A DNA stretch of 64,000 nt from an uncultured Roseburia sp. (GTDB lineage: Bacteria; Bacillota; Clostridia; Lachnospirales; Lachnospiraceae). This document shows positions 10,336-20,128 of the stretch, one piece after another. The translations under genes and the position numbers were made by a program. Location of the stretch: NCBI GenBank assembly GCA_947174805.1, contig CAMWKH010000002.1, forward strand, positions 168,982-232,981, in the 5' to 3' direction. The notes beneath the pieces were generated by a model. The model searched no databases, was not told the origin of the DNA, and saw only the letters and a list, made by a program, of their open reading frames with translations. Position 1 is the stretch's first letter. The number at the start of each line of letters is the position of its first letter.

Positions 10336-11577
10336 ATGAAGAAAAAATTTAACATATGGTTTCCGCCCCTACTGTTGGCCGCATTATTATCCGGATGCCA
10401 AAGGGAAAACTCCAAACCTTTGGAGAAAGCCCAGGCTCCCGATGCTGATCCGGTCAATCTCACTGTCTGGGGCGCCCAGGAAGACGAAGAACTATTGGGA
10501 CAGATCTTAGAGGAATTTAAAACCCAATACAGGGGACAGGCTGATTTTTCCATTACTTATACTCCCCAGAGTGAAAGCACCTGCACCAACAGCCTGATGG
10601 CTGATCTGGAAAACGGTGCGGACGTGTTTGCCTTCGCCGACGACCAGTTAAACACCCTGGTGGCCGCCGGGGCACTGGAACCGGTGGAGAATCCAGAGTC
10701 TGTCAAGGACTCCAATCTGCCGGAAGCGGTTATGGCGGCATCTGTAAAAGATACCCTCTATGCCCTTCCCTTAACAGCGGACAACGGATATTTTCTTTAT
10801 TATAACAGTGATTATTTTTCAGAGGAGGATATTTTATCCTGGGATAAAATGCTGGATAAGGCTGCCTCCCAGAATAAAAAAGTTTCCATGGAATGGTCTT
10901 CCGGGTGGTATGTGTACTCACTTTTTGGAAACACGGGACTCACCCTGGGATTAAATGACGACGGCATCACAAACTACTGCACCTGGAACAGCACGGAGGG
11001 CGAAATAAAAGGCATTGACGTGGCCCAGGCCATGACGAATATGGCAGCCCACCCTGGATTTTTAAGCACTGACGATGAAGGGTTTCTCCAGGGCGTCAAC
11101 GACGGCACCATTATCGCAGGGATAAACGGCGTATGGAACGCAGTGGCTGTGGAAAGTGCTTGGGGCAATGGGTATCGGGCGACAAAACTGCCCTCCTACA
11201 CCTGTGGGGGAAAACAGGTGCAGATGGCCTCTTTCTCCGGATATAAGCTAATCGGGGTAAACGCATACTCCAAAAATAAAGAATGGGCTGCAAAACTGGC
11301 CCAGTGGATTGCCAGCGAGGAAAACCAGAAACTGCGTTTTCTCATGCGGGGGCAAGGGCCCTCCAATAAAAACGCCGCAGCCTGGGAGGAGGTGCAGAAC
11401 TCCCCTGCCATCACCGCACTGTTAAAACAGTCAGAATATTCCTTCCTCCAGCGCATCGGCGGCAACTTCTGGGACCCAGTCTCCAAATTTACCTCGGAGA
11501 TTTTGGCGGGAAACCCTGGGGGGAAAAGTCTACAAGAACAATTAGACGAAATGGTTGAGGGCATCACAGCCCCATAG
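10336..11577 (+). CDS. Extracellular solute-binding lipoprotein (carbohydrate ABC family 1)
   Basis: Lipobox LLLAALLSGCQ, body NLTVWGAQEDEELLGQILEEFK...; GGAG upstream of ATG 10336. Confidence 0.88.
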   Translation: MKKKFNIWFPPLLLAALLSGCQRENSKPLEKAQAPDADPVNLTVWGAQEDEELLGQILEEFKTQYRGQADFSITYTPQSESTCTNSLMADLENGADVFAFADDQLNTLVAAGALEPVENPESVKDSNLPEAVMAASVKDTLYALPLTADNGYFLYYNSDYFSEEDILSWDKMLDKAASQNKKVSMEWSSGWYVYSLFGNTGLTLGLNDDGITNYCTWNSTEGEIKGIDVAQAMTNMAAHPGFLSTDDEGFLQGVNDGTIIAGINGVWNAVAVESAWGNGYRATKLPSYTCGGKQVQMASFSGYKLIGVNAYSKNKEWAAKLAQWIASEENQKLRFLMRGQGPSNKNAAAWEEVQNSPAITALLKQSEYSFLQRIGGNFWDPVSKFTSEILAGNPGGKSLQEQLDEMVEGITAP

Positions 11578-11622
11578 CATCCCAAAATATCCACAGCAGA
11601 CATTAAAGGAGTACCAGCCACT

Positions 11623-13206
11623 ATGAAACACATTACATTAAAACAACGTTTAATTATTCCCATCGCCCTCCTGGGCATGGTAGCACTTTTGTCAAATATT
11701 CTTTTTATTTTTAATATCCACAACGTAAATTCCAGTGCCGCCAATATTGCTGACGATTACATGGAGGGAAACAGCCGTCTGGCGGAAATCTGTCAGTCCT
11801 CCATGAATATACATAAAATGGCATTAAGCCACATTGTGGCCACAGATTACGATACTATGATTACCCTTGTGGAACAGATGAAGAAAGAGGAAACTCTTTT
11901 GGACGAAAAGCTTGCGGATTACAAAATTCATATCACACCTGAAGACCAGCCGGATTACGACGCCCTTCTCTCAGATTACGACTCCCTGAAACACGCCCTG
12001 GTCCACCTGGTATGTGCCAGCGCCAGCCATAAAACTCAGGATGCCTACGCCCTGGCCAACGGGGAAGTAGCCCTCTACGCCAATGCCATGAAAGAAGATA
12101 TCGATACCCTAAATTCCTCCATCCGCAACCAGACCTCCCAGGCGAGGAAACGCCTATCCATGGTGTATCTAATATCCCTGGCCGTTGGTATATCTGGAGC
12201 TTTCATCTGTATCTCTTTGGTTTTTGCCGACCTGAAACTCATCACCAATTATGTGGTGATTCCGGTAAAGAGCATTATTCAAACCATTCAGGAAAGTTCC
12301 GGGCAAATCCACAATATGACAGGTGAAGTTCTGAAACGGACGCATGCTTCCAAGGGGAGCGCTTCCGGCCTCTCCGCCCTTGCCGGGCAGTTATCCTCCA
12401 CCATACAGGAAGTGGCGGACAATGTATCCCAAATCAATGAAAATACGGAAAGCGTTATGTCCGATGTGCATAATATAGCGGAGGAATGCAGCGCCATCAC
12501 CGATTATACCGTCCACATGAACGACCGGGCCCAAGAGATGCAGCAGTCCGCCCAAAACAGCGCCGAGATTACCGGGGCAAAAGCGGAACAGATTTTAAGC
12601 TCTTTAAACGACGCCATAGAAAAGAGCAAAAGCGTGGACCAGATTAAAACCCTCACCGGGGAAATTCTTGCCATCTCCCAACAGACGCAGCTCATCTCCC
12701 TAAATGCCTCAGTGGAAGCCGCAAATGCCGGGGATGCCGGCAAAGGTTTTGCCGCTGTTGCCAGGGAAGTCCGGGATTTGGCCAGTTCCAGCCAGGAGAC
12801 CGCAAGCCGGATTCAGGAAGTCAACACCGTGGTCACTGCCGCCGTATATAACCTCTCCAAACATGCACAGCATCTTGTGGATTATATGAATGAGTCTGTC
12901 CTTACGGAATTTCAGGCATTTGTGCGCTCCGGCAGCCAGTATAAAGAGGATGCCGCCTACATCCGCCGCATCATGGACGACTTCCAGAGCAGGACAGAAC
13001 ACCTAAAACTTTCCATGTCGGGAATCGCCCAGTCCATCGGCACCATCACAGACGCCATCAACGAAGGCGCCAACGGTATCGCCGGAGTTGCAGGAAACAC
13101 CAGAAACCTTGCCGATGATATGGAAGATATCACACAGCGCATGGGTATCAACCAGGAAGTTGTGAAAGGATTGGAAAAGGAAACAGTAGTTTTTAACAAT
13201 TTATAG
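11623..13206 (+). CDS. Methyl-accepting chemotaxis protein (helical-bundle type sensor)
   Basis: TM-flanked N-terminal helical domain; signalling tip ILAISQQTQLISLNASVEAANAGDAGKGFAAVAREVRDLA. Confidence 0.9.
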   Translation: MKHITLKQRLIIPIALLGMVALLSNILFIFNIHNVNSSAANIADDYMEGNSRLAEICQSSMNIHKMALSHIVATDYDTMITLVEQMKKEETLLDEKLADYKIHITPEDQPDYDALLSDYDSLKHALVHLVCASASHKTQDAYALANGEVALYANAMKEDIDTLNSSIRNQTSQARKRLSMVYLISLAVGISGAFICISLVFADLKLITNYVVIPVKSIIQTIQESSGQIHNMTGEVLKRTHASKGSASGLSALAGQLSSTIQEVADNVSQINENTESVMSDVHNIAEECSAITDYTVHMNDRAQEMQQSAQNSAEITGAKAEQILSSLNDAIEKSKSVDQIKTLTGEILAISQQTQLISLNASVEAANAGDAGKGFAAVAREVRDLASSSQETASRIQEVNTVVTAAVYNLSKHAQHLVDYMNESVLTEFQAFVRSGSQYKEDAAYIRRIMDDFQSRTEHLKLSMSGIAQSIGTITDAINEGANGIAGVAGNTRNLADDMEDITQRMGINQEVVKGLEKETVVFNNL

Positions 13207-13238
13207 ACAGATAATACTATTTTTTCAGGAGGATTGTT

Positions 13239-15269
13239 ATGAAATTTCTGAGAAACCGAAAACTTGCTACCCGCATCAGTATCATTACCACAGGTATAAC
13301 TTTTATGGGCATGCTGGCACTGTGGTATATTGTATCTACAAGAATTGCCACGATGGTTGAAAATGATATCACCAACCAGATGATTGACGCCGTGGAATCC
13401 AGGGCATCCATTATCAATGACTATGTGTCCTCAGCCGAAGAATATATGACAGCCTTTGCACTGGGGAGTGAGGTCAGGGAACTCCTTCACAATCCCAACG
13501 ACCCTGTGCTGCTGCAGAAAGGACAAAAATATACCGAAGATTTTGCATCGGTAAAAGGAATTTTTGAAGGGCTGTATATCGGCACACCCGATACCTATAT
13601 TCTCACCCACACTTCTCAGAAAGCCATCGGTATCACCACAAGGTCCGGCGAGTCTTTGGAGGAATTCCAAAACACGATTCTGGCCAGTCCTACCCTCACC
13701 AATCTAGGGATCATGGAGTCCCCGGGAACCGGGAGCATGATTCTCTCCATGTATTATCCTATCTTTGAAGGCCAGAAATGCATCGGCTATGTAGGAGCCG
13801 GCGTCTACGCCAGCCGCCTGATGGATGTATTGCTGGGATTAAATATCGAAGGCCTGCCCAACAGCGAATATGTATTTATAAATGCAGATACAGGCTTGTA
13901 TCTTTACCATGAAGACGAATCTATGTTAAACACCAAAACAGAGGACACTGGCTATCTCCATATCATGGAGCAGGTTAAGACAAATGGGGACACACAGGCA
14001 GGCACTCATACCTATGTGGATGAAAATGGAGTCTCCCAGCTTGTGACTTACAAATATCTGAAAGACAGAAACTGGATTTTTATGGTTCGGGATGATGCGG
14101 CGGAAGTTTACGGAAAAGTATCTGCCATAGGTAAAACCGTAGGTGTTTTGTGCGCCGGTGTGGCGGCTGTAATTGTACTTGTGACACTGTTAATCCTCCA
14201 CAGGGAAAGCAGGGCGTTAATGGTAATGGAACGCGCTATCCGGCGCCTTGGCAACCTTGAACTCTCCGCAGACCGGGATTTGGAACGATTCTACGGCAGG
14301 AAAGATGAAATCGGCATGATAGCCCAGACAATCCACCACGTCTGTGACTGTCTGCGAAAAACCATTGATGATATCGGCCGGATTTTAGGGGAAATGGCAG
14401 AGGGAAATATTTCCGTGGACGTAACAAAAAATGAGTCCTACTACATTGGCGATTTTAAAGTTCTGGCGGAAAGTCTAAAAAGCATCCGCACCCACCTGTT
14501 GGATGTTATGCGTAAAATCACCCAGATTGCAAACCAGGTAAATCACGGGGCAAACCAGGTGTCATCCGGGGCCCAGGCACTGTCCCAGGGAACTATGCAG
14601 CAAAAGGATTCTATGGATAAGCTTGTATCCAATGTTACAGATATCACCGCACAAATCCAAAACAGCGCCCTGCGCTTAGGCAACGCCAGCGACCTCGTAG
14701 CCAGAGCCACAGGTTATGCCTCCGAGGCTGACACTAAGATGGAGCAGCTCATTGCCGCCACAAGAAATATTGACCAGTCCTCAGCACAAATCAGCAGCAT
14801 CATAAAAACCATTGAGGATATCTCTTTCCAAACAAATGTCCTGGCGCTAAATGCCTCCGTTGAGGCGTCCCGTGCAGGTGTTGCAGGAAAAGGGTTCTCT
14901 GTGGTCTCCGATGAGGTGAGAAACCTGGCCTCCAGGTCCGCCGAAGCTGCCAGAAGCACCAACACCTTAATCGGACGCTCCATTCATGATGTGAAAACGG
15001 GCACGGAATCCACAAACCTGGCAATCTCCGCCATGCAGGTCATCAACGAATGTATCCAGTCCATTAAGATGCTTATGGATGATATTTCACTTGCCAGCGT
15101 CCAACAGTCGGAAATGATTGTCTCTGTGGAAAACAGCATCAAAGAAGTTTCCCAGGTAATACAGGCAAACTCTTTTGCCGCCCAGGAAAGCGCTGAAATT
15201 TCCACTGAACTCTCCAACCAAGCCAGGACACTGAATCATCTGATTGGGCAGTTCCAAATCCGTGAATGA
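13239..15269 (+). CDS. Methyl-accepting chemotaxis protein (Cache-type sensor)
   Basis: Cache-like periplasmic region ([15 protein letters not shown]), signalling tip [38 protein letters not shown]. Confidence 0.9.
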   Translation: MKFLRNRKLATRISIITTGITFMGMLALWYIVSTRIATMVENDITNQMIDAVESRASIINDYVSSAEEYMTAFALGSEVRELLHNPNDPVLLQKGQKYTEDFASVKGIFEGLYIGTPDTYILTHTSQKAIGITTRSGESLEEFQNTILASPTLTNLGIMESPGTGSMILSMYYPIFEGQKCIGYVGAGVYASRLMDVLLGLNIEGLPNSEYVFINADTGLYLYHEDESMLNTKTEDTGYLHIMEQVKTNGDTQAGTHTYVDENGVSQLVTYKYLKDRNWIFMVRDDAAEVYGKVSAIGKTVGVLCAGVAAVIVLVTLLILHRESRALMVMERAIRRLGNLELSADRDLERFYGRKDEIGMIAQTIHHVCDCLRKTIDDIGRILGEMAEGNISVDVTKNESYYIGDFKVLAESLKSIRTHLLDVMRKITQIANQVNHGANQVSSGAQALSQGTMQQKDSMDKLVSNVTDITAQIQNSALRLGNASDLVARATGYASEADTKMEQLIAATRNIDQSSAQISSIIKTIEDISFQTNVLALNASVEASRAGVAGKGFSVVSDEVRNLASRSAEAARSTNTLIGRSIHDVKTGTESTNLAISAMQVINECIQSIKMLMDDISLASVQQSEMIVSVENSIKEVSQVIQANSFAAQESAEISTELSNQARTLNHLIGQFQIRE

Positions 15270-15277
15270 TTCCATAA

Positions 15278-15343
15278 AAAAATCAGCTCCGCCAGGGAAC
15301 GTATCATGTAATTGATACATACCTTAGGGAGCTGATCTTTTTA
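15278..15343. terminator. Putative bidirectional terminator between convergent genes
   Basis: aaaaaaatcagctcc ... ggagctgatcttttt with inner gtatcatgtaattgatac hairpin. Confidence 0.7.
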
Positions 15344-15359
15344 TTTCGTGAAAGGTTCT

Positions 15360-16766
15360 TTACTCTTTTCCATTCCAGCAATAAGTACACAATTTGCACT
15401 TATCCACTCCTGTGGCATCCAGCATATCATCCAGCCGGTTAAAATGCAGGGAGGTAAATCCCTGTTCTTTGCGCATCTCCTCCACCATCTTTTCATATCT
15501 CTCGGAATTAGGGTCCGCATACTCCGCCAAAATTTCTTCCGTCACATTTCCATTCTCCAGGTTATCAATCACCCGGCGGGAAAATAAATCCATATCCGAG
15601 GTGGAACGGGAAAAATTCAAATATTTACAGCCATACAAGATCGGCGGGCAGGCAGGACGGACATGCACCTCTGTGGCTCCGCTCTGATAGAGAAACTCCA
15701 CGGTTTCCCGAAGCTGGGTTCCCCTTACAATGGAATCGTCAATTAAAAGCATGCGCTTGTCCCAAATCAAATCTTTCACTGCCAAAAGCTTCATTTTTGC
15801 AATGAGGTCGCGTTTGCTCTGGATGGTTGGCATAAAAGACCTGGGCCATGTGGGCGTATATTTAATAAAGGGCCTGGAAAAAGGGATTCCGGATTCATTG
15901 GCATATCCGATTGCATGGGGAACGCCGGAGTCCGGGACTCCCGCCACAATATCCGGTTTCACGTCATCCCTCTGGGCCATCTTCCTGCCGCAGTGGTAAC
16001 GCATCTGCTCCACATTCATCCCCTCATAGGAGCTGGCGGGATATCCGTAATACACCCAGAGAAAAGTACAGATTTTCATCTCATTTCCAGGTTCGCACAG
16101 GGAAACACAGTCTTTATCCGTCACCAGGACAATCTCCCCGGGACCTAATTCTTTATAATCGGAATAGCCCAGGTTGTGATAGGCAAAATTTTCAAAGGAA
16201 ATACAAAATGCCCCCTCCTTTTTGCCAATCACCACCGGCGTTCTGCCATATTGGTCTCTTGCGGCATAGAGCCCTGCCTGGTTCATGAGAATCAAAGACA
16301 GGGAACCTTCCACGGATTCCAGGGCATAGCGGATGCCCTGGGTTAAGTCCTCTTTCTGATTAATCAACGCCGCCACCAGTTCTGTGGCATTGATCTCCCC
16401 ACCGCTCTGTTCCATAAAATGCGAATGGCCGCCGTCAAAAAGCTTTTGTATAAGGCTTTCGCTGTTATTTATCTTTCCCACCGTAGTGATGGCATAAGTG
16501 CCGTGGTGGGAACGTATCATAAGCGGCTGGGGCTCATAGTCCGAAATACACCCGATTCCATACCACCCTTTCATCTCATTCACATCTTTGTCAAATTTGG
16601 TCCGAAAGGGAGCATTTTCAATATTGTGAATGGCCCGGTTAATCCCGTTTTCCCCATACACCGCCATGCCTCCCCGTCTCGTTCCCAGATGGGAATGATA
16701 GTCAATTCCAAAAAATAAATCAAATACACAATCCTGTTGTGATGCCACTCCAAAAAAACCGCCCAT
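15360..16766 (-). CDS. Amidophosphoribosyltransferase paralogue (PurF-like), catalytic N-terminal Cys absent
   Basis: MGGFFGVASQQDCVFDLFFGIDYHSHLGTRRGG; PRTase PRPP motif MLLIDDSIVRGTQ; C-terminal CKLCTYC. Confidence 0.88.
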   Translation of the reverse strand: MGGFFGVASQQDCVFDLFFGIDYHSHLGTRRGGMAVYGENGINRAIHNIENAPFRTKFDKDVNEMKGWYGIGCISDYEPQPLMIRSHHGTYAITTVGKINNSESLIQKLFDGGHSHFMEQSGGEINATELVAALINQKEDLTQGIRYALESVEGSLSLILMNQAGLYAARDQYGRTPVVIGKKEGAFCISFENFAYHNLGYSDYKELGPGEIVLVTDKDCVSLCEPGNEMKICTFLWVYYGYPASSYEGMNVEQMRYHCGRKMAQRDDVKPDIVAGVPDSGVPHAIGYANESGIPFSRPFIKYTPTWPRSFMPTIQSKRDLIAKMKLLAVKDLIWDKRMLLIDDSIVRGTQLRETVEFLYQSGATEVHVRPACPPILYGCKYLNFSRSTSDMDLFSRRVIDNLENGNVTEEILAEYADPNSERYEKMVEEMRKEQGFTSLHFNRLDDMLDATGVDKCKLCTYCWNGKE

Positions 16767-16813
16767 GTATTTATCCTCTTTTCTTTCAATTCAAGGAATA
16801 TTATACATGGTTT

Positions 16814-16997
16814 CTATGGCATTGTGCAAGAATTTGATGATATATTTTCACAAAATTCTTGATGTTTCTTTACAATCTCAAAAAAATCTGCCTTTGAAAT
16901 GTCATATTTGGATACATCCCGAAGAATTGCCGAGGGATGGTATGTGGAAAGGGCAGGTATTTATATGTTGTTCTATGTCATTCCATGTATATTGCAT
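16814..16997 (-). pseudogene. Remnant of family-4-type uracil-DNA glycosylase (N-terminus plus C-terminus, internal deletion)
   Basis: ATG 16997 behind AAAGGAG gives MQYTWNDIEQHINTC, then out of frame ALSTYHPSAILRDVSKYDISKADFFEIVKKHQEFCENISSNSCTMP*. Confidence 0.72.
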
Positions 16998-17041
16998 AAG
17001 TTCTCCTTTGTCATATATTGATAACCAAAATAGGAATCCTC

Positions 17042-18886
17042 TCACACCGGCAGGCTGTCCCTCACACAGAGCACGCCCCAGCCCACCTGGGGATTGGGAT
17101 ACGCATCAAAGGCCGGAAGTTCCCTCACTCCCCTTAAAAGATAAGCCTTTAACTTTTCTCCGTATAAAAAAACATCCCGTCCATCCACAATTCCATACTG
17201 CATCAAAAGCGCCGCACTTCCCGTAACAAAGGGCGCCGCCATGGAAGTCCCGCTTCTTGCCGCGTACCCCCCTCCCGGGGAGGCAGACATAATATCTACC
17301 CCGGGAGCTGCCAAATCAGGCTTCGCCTGGTCGGTCCATGCCGTAAAGCCCCTGCCGGAAAAAGGAGCCGCACTGTCTGTCTGGGAATCGTAGGCCCCTA
17401 CGCTGATCACTCTGTCGGCGGTGGAGGGAATCGTTAAGGTACGGATCTCCGAGGGGTAGGGAAAGCCTGTGATATCATTTAATGTTCCCCCGGAGGGCAG
17501 CCAGAAATCGTAAGTGCCGTCTAAAATCCGCCCTGCAGTAAGCTTAAACTTCCACAGGCCGGAGGGAATATAATTTTCCCTGGGTATAAAATCAATATAA
17601 ATTTCCTGGTAGATACTGTAAGGGGATGGCTCCCCGTAGTAGACTAAAAGCCGCAGGGCATCAAAGTCTGCCCGCAAAGTTCCCCGGCCCAAAAGAACCC
17701 CGGTGCTTCTCCCGTTGGGAAGAAAAATCTCCAGGCGGATGTCGTCCTGATAACGCTTCCACATCTGGACATTCAGCCTAGCCTCAAAGCTGCTGACGGA
17801 AAGTTCCACCTCATTTGTTTCCCCGGAGGAAATTTTCCCGGTAAAATGCTTGTTGCTCACCCCCTCATTTCCGGTTCCCACCACAATACTGCATTGATGA
17901 TGATTGGACATATCATTTAAAAACGTCTCAATCAGGCTGCTGCCGCTGTGGGAGCCGTAATTATTTCCAAAACTTAGATTTATGGCCACAGGCTTGCGAA
18001 GACGTTCCGCCTCCCGGATACAAAAGTCCACTGCTGTCATCAGCTCCGTGGTTTTGGGAAATCCCTCCTCACCGGAACTGCCAAGCTTTACCACCAAAAG
18101 TTCCGACTCATAGGCCACCCCCCGGTATCTGCCCATGGAAGCCCTGCCAAGCCCCGCCGCAATCCCTGCCACATGGGTGCCATGGCCGCTTACATCCCTG
18201 CTGGGCACGATTTTCTGTCTGTCCCTGTCATTTCCCTGGGACAGGGCCTGATTTAGCATCTCATTGGTAAAAATCACTCCTCTGCCATAGGGTTTGGGCG
18301 GCTCATAGGTAATATTCCCGTTTAACTCCGTTTTCGTATCATTGAGACGGCCGGCGTCTAATGTCTGATCCCAGAGTTTTAAAATTCTGCTGGTGTTGTT
18401 TGGATAAATAAAATCCGGATGGGCATAGTCGATGCCGCTGTCAATCACTGCCACCAAAACTCCTTTTCCCGTAAGATTAAGAGTCCCCTCCACTCCAATA
18501 TCCCCGCTTCCTGTCTGGGGAGACTGTACCTGGGTAATACATGAGGCTCTTTTTGCCGCATTTACAGCAAAAAAGAGCCTCTTTGGTTTCTCCATATAAA
18601 TAATATTTGTAAGCTTTGATACCGGCTCCACCAGCGCTTGAGGTAAAGTTAAAATGGCATAGGACTGATTCAGGGGTACAATCCCAATCTGCTGCCTCAA
18701 TGGCTCCCCCACACTTTCCCCTAGGGCCTCTATCTGCTCCAAACCATCTGCGGTATGCCGCACAATTACCTCCCAGGTGTTTGTGGCCGGGGAATAGCCC
18801 ACATTTAAGTTCAGGGATTTCTGCCTCTCCTCCTCCGTGGCACTGAGAGCCAGATCTAAAAGATTTTCCATTTTTCCGTTTGTCAT
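17042..18886 (-). CDS. S8 family (subtilisin-like) serine peptidase
   Basis: Triad motifs VAVIDSGIDYAHPDF, GHGTHVAGIAAG, GTSMAAPFVTGSAALL. Confidence 0.93.
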   Translation of the reverse strand: MTNGKMENLLDLALSATEEERQKSLNLNVGYSPATNTWEVIVRHTADGLEQIEALGESVGEPLRQQIGIVPLNQSYAILTLPQALVEPVSKLTNIIYMEKPKRLFFAVNAAKRASCITQVQSPQTGSGDIGVEGTLNLTGKGVLVAVIDSGIDYAHPDFIYPNNTSRILKLWDQTLDAGRLNDTKTELNGNITYEPPKPYGRGVIFTNEMLNQALSQGNDRDRQKIVPSRDVSGHGTHVAGIAAGLGRASMGRYRGVAYESELLVVKLGSSGEEGFPKTTELMTAVDFCIREAERLRKPVAINLSFGNNYGSHSGSSLIETFLNDMSNHHQCSIVVGTGNEGVSNKHFTGKISSGETNEVELSVSSFEARLNVQMWKRYQDDIRLEIFLPNGRSTGVLLGRGTLRADFDALRLLVYYGEPSPYSIYQEIYIDFIPRENYIPSGLWKFKLTAGRILDGTYDFWLPSGGTLNDITGFPYPSEIRTLTIPSTADRVISVGAYDSQTDSAAPFSGRGFTAWTDQAKPDLAAPGVDIMSASPGGGYAARSGTSMAAPFVTGSAALLMQYGIVDGRDVFLYGEKLKAYLLRGVRELPAFDAYPNPQVGWGVLCVRDSLPV

Positions 18887-18948
18887 ATTTTTTCCCTAGA
18901 AAAGTACTTGCTCTATCCTATGCAGACAAGGCGTAAAACAGAACAAAC

Positions 18949-20127
18949 CTATTGGGATAAAACCACCCCGTCCTTAATCTGAATCCCGGGGGATAGTCCT
19001 TCCAGATAAGAAAAAAACTCCTCACGGTTCTCGTACTCCACCGTCTTTGCCCCAGCAGCATAGGCGGGTATCAGGGATATCTCTTTTTCCCCCTCTGAAC
19101 TTTTTAATTTTACCAGCATGGTCTTTTCAATACTCTGGTTAAAAATATAATTTCCCAGGCCGTAAAATATCAGGCTGCCGTTATAACTCTCAATCCCCTG
19201 CAAATTGTGGGAATGGCTGCCCAAAATAAGGTCCGCCCCTGCGTCCGCATAGGCGTGGGCCAGATAGGTCTGATGCTCCTCAAGTTCCGTGGTATGTTCC
19301 ACTCCCCAATGGACATAGACAATCACATAGTCACAGAGTTCCTCTGCCCTTTTTATGGCCTCCACCAATGCCGTCTCGTCATAAGTGGTAAACACTCCTG
19401 GCTGCCGGTTTTCTATATTCCACTCCGGCACCGGAATCACCCGGGAAGCAGAGAGAATCCCGTAGGTCTCCCCGTTAAAATCGTAGGTCTTAAGGGCAGA
19501 TGCCTCCTCCCTGGTATTTCCCGCCCCCACATAGGCAATTCCGGTCTGTTCCAAAGTCTCAAAAGTTTCTTTCAGGCAGTCTGTGCCGTAATCCAGAACA
19601 TGGTTGTTGGCAAGACTTACAATATCCACTCCCATATCTTCAAAGAGAGACACATAAAAGGGATTGACCCGGAAGGTGTACTGCTTGTCTTCCATCGGCG
19701 TGCCCACCGTTCCAAAGGGAAACTCTTCGTTTACCATACAGAGATTGGCCCCCTGCATTTCCTCCAAAAGACTTGGGGAGATGACACCGTCAATTCCCTC
19801 CCCGTCATAATTAGCTTCCACATGACGGCTAAGATACACATCCCCGGCAAACACAAGAACGCTCTCCCCATCCCCCTGCTCCTCGGTGGTTCTTTCCTCC
19901 AAAGACACATTCTCCCTCTGCGCATCCTCAACCAGCACATCCCCAACAACACTCCCTTGGGAGGATGCCTGCATCTCTTTCTCTTTTGCTTTTTGTTTCT
20001 CCTTTTTGGCTTCTTCCTCCTTCTGGTGTTTTTCCTTTTTTTCCAGATAAAAAACTCCAGTAAAAATCAGCATCCCGGCAAAGCATACCAAAAGAAGGGA
20101 CAGAATCCAACCTGTTTTTTTCATCAT
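18949..20127 (-). CDS. CapA-family (poly-gamma-glutamate capsule-like) protein, membrane anchored
   Basis: VFAGDVYLSRHVE...NLCMVNEEFPFG...DIVSLANNHVLDYG...VHWGVEHTT...GADLILGSHSHNLQ. Confidence 0.9.
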   Translation of the reverse strand: MMKKTGWILSLLLVCFAGMLIFTGVFYLEKKEKHQKEEEAKKEKQKAKEKEMQASSQGSVVGDVLVEDAQRENVSLEERTTEEQGDGESVLVFAGDVYLSRHVEANYDGEGIDGVISPSLLEEMQGANLCMVNEEFPFGTVGTPMEDKQYTFRVNPFYVSLFEDMGVDIVSLANNHVLDYGTDCLKETFETLEQTGIAYVGAGNTREEASALKTYDFNGETYGILSASRVIPVPEWNIENRQPGVFTTYDETALVEAIKRAEELCDYVIVYVHWGVEHTTELEEHQTYLAHAYADAGADLILGSHSHNLQGIESYNGSLIFYGLGNYIFNQSIEKTMLVKLKSSEGEKEISLIPAYAAGAKTVEYENREEFFSYLEGLSPGIQIKDGVVLSQ

Positions 20128-20128
20128 T

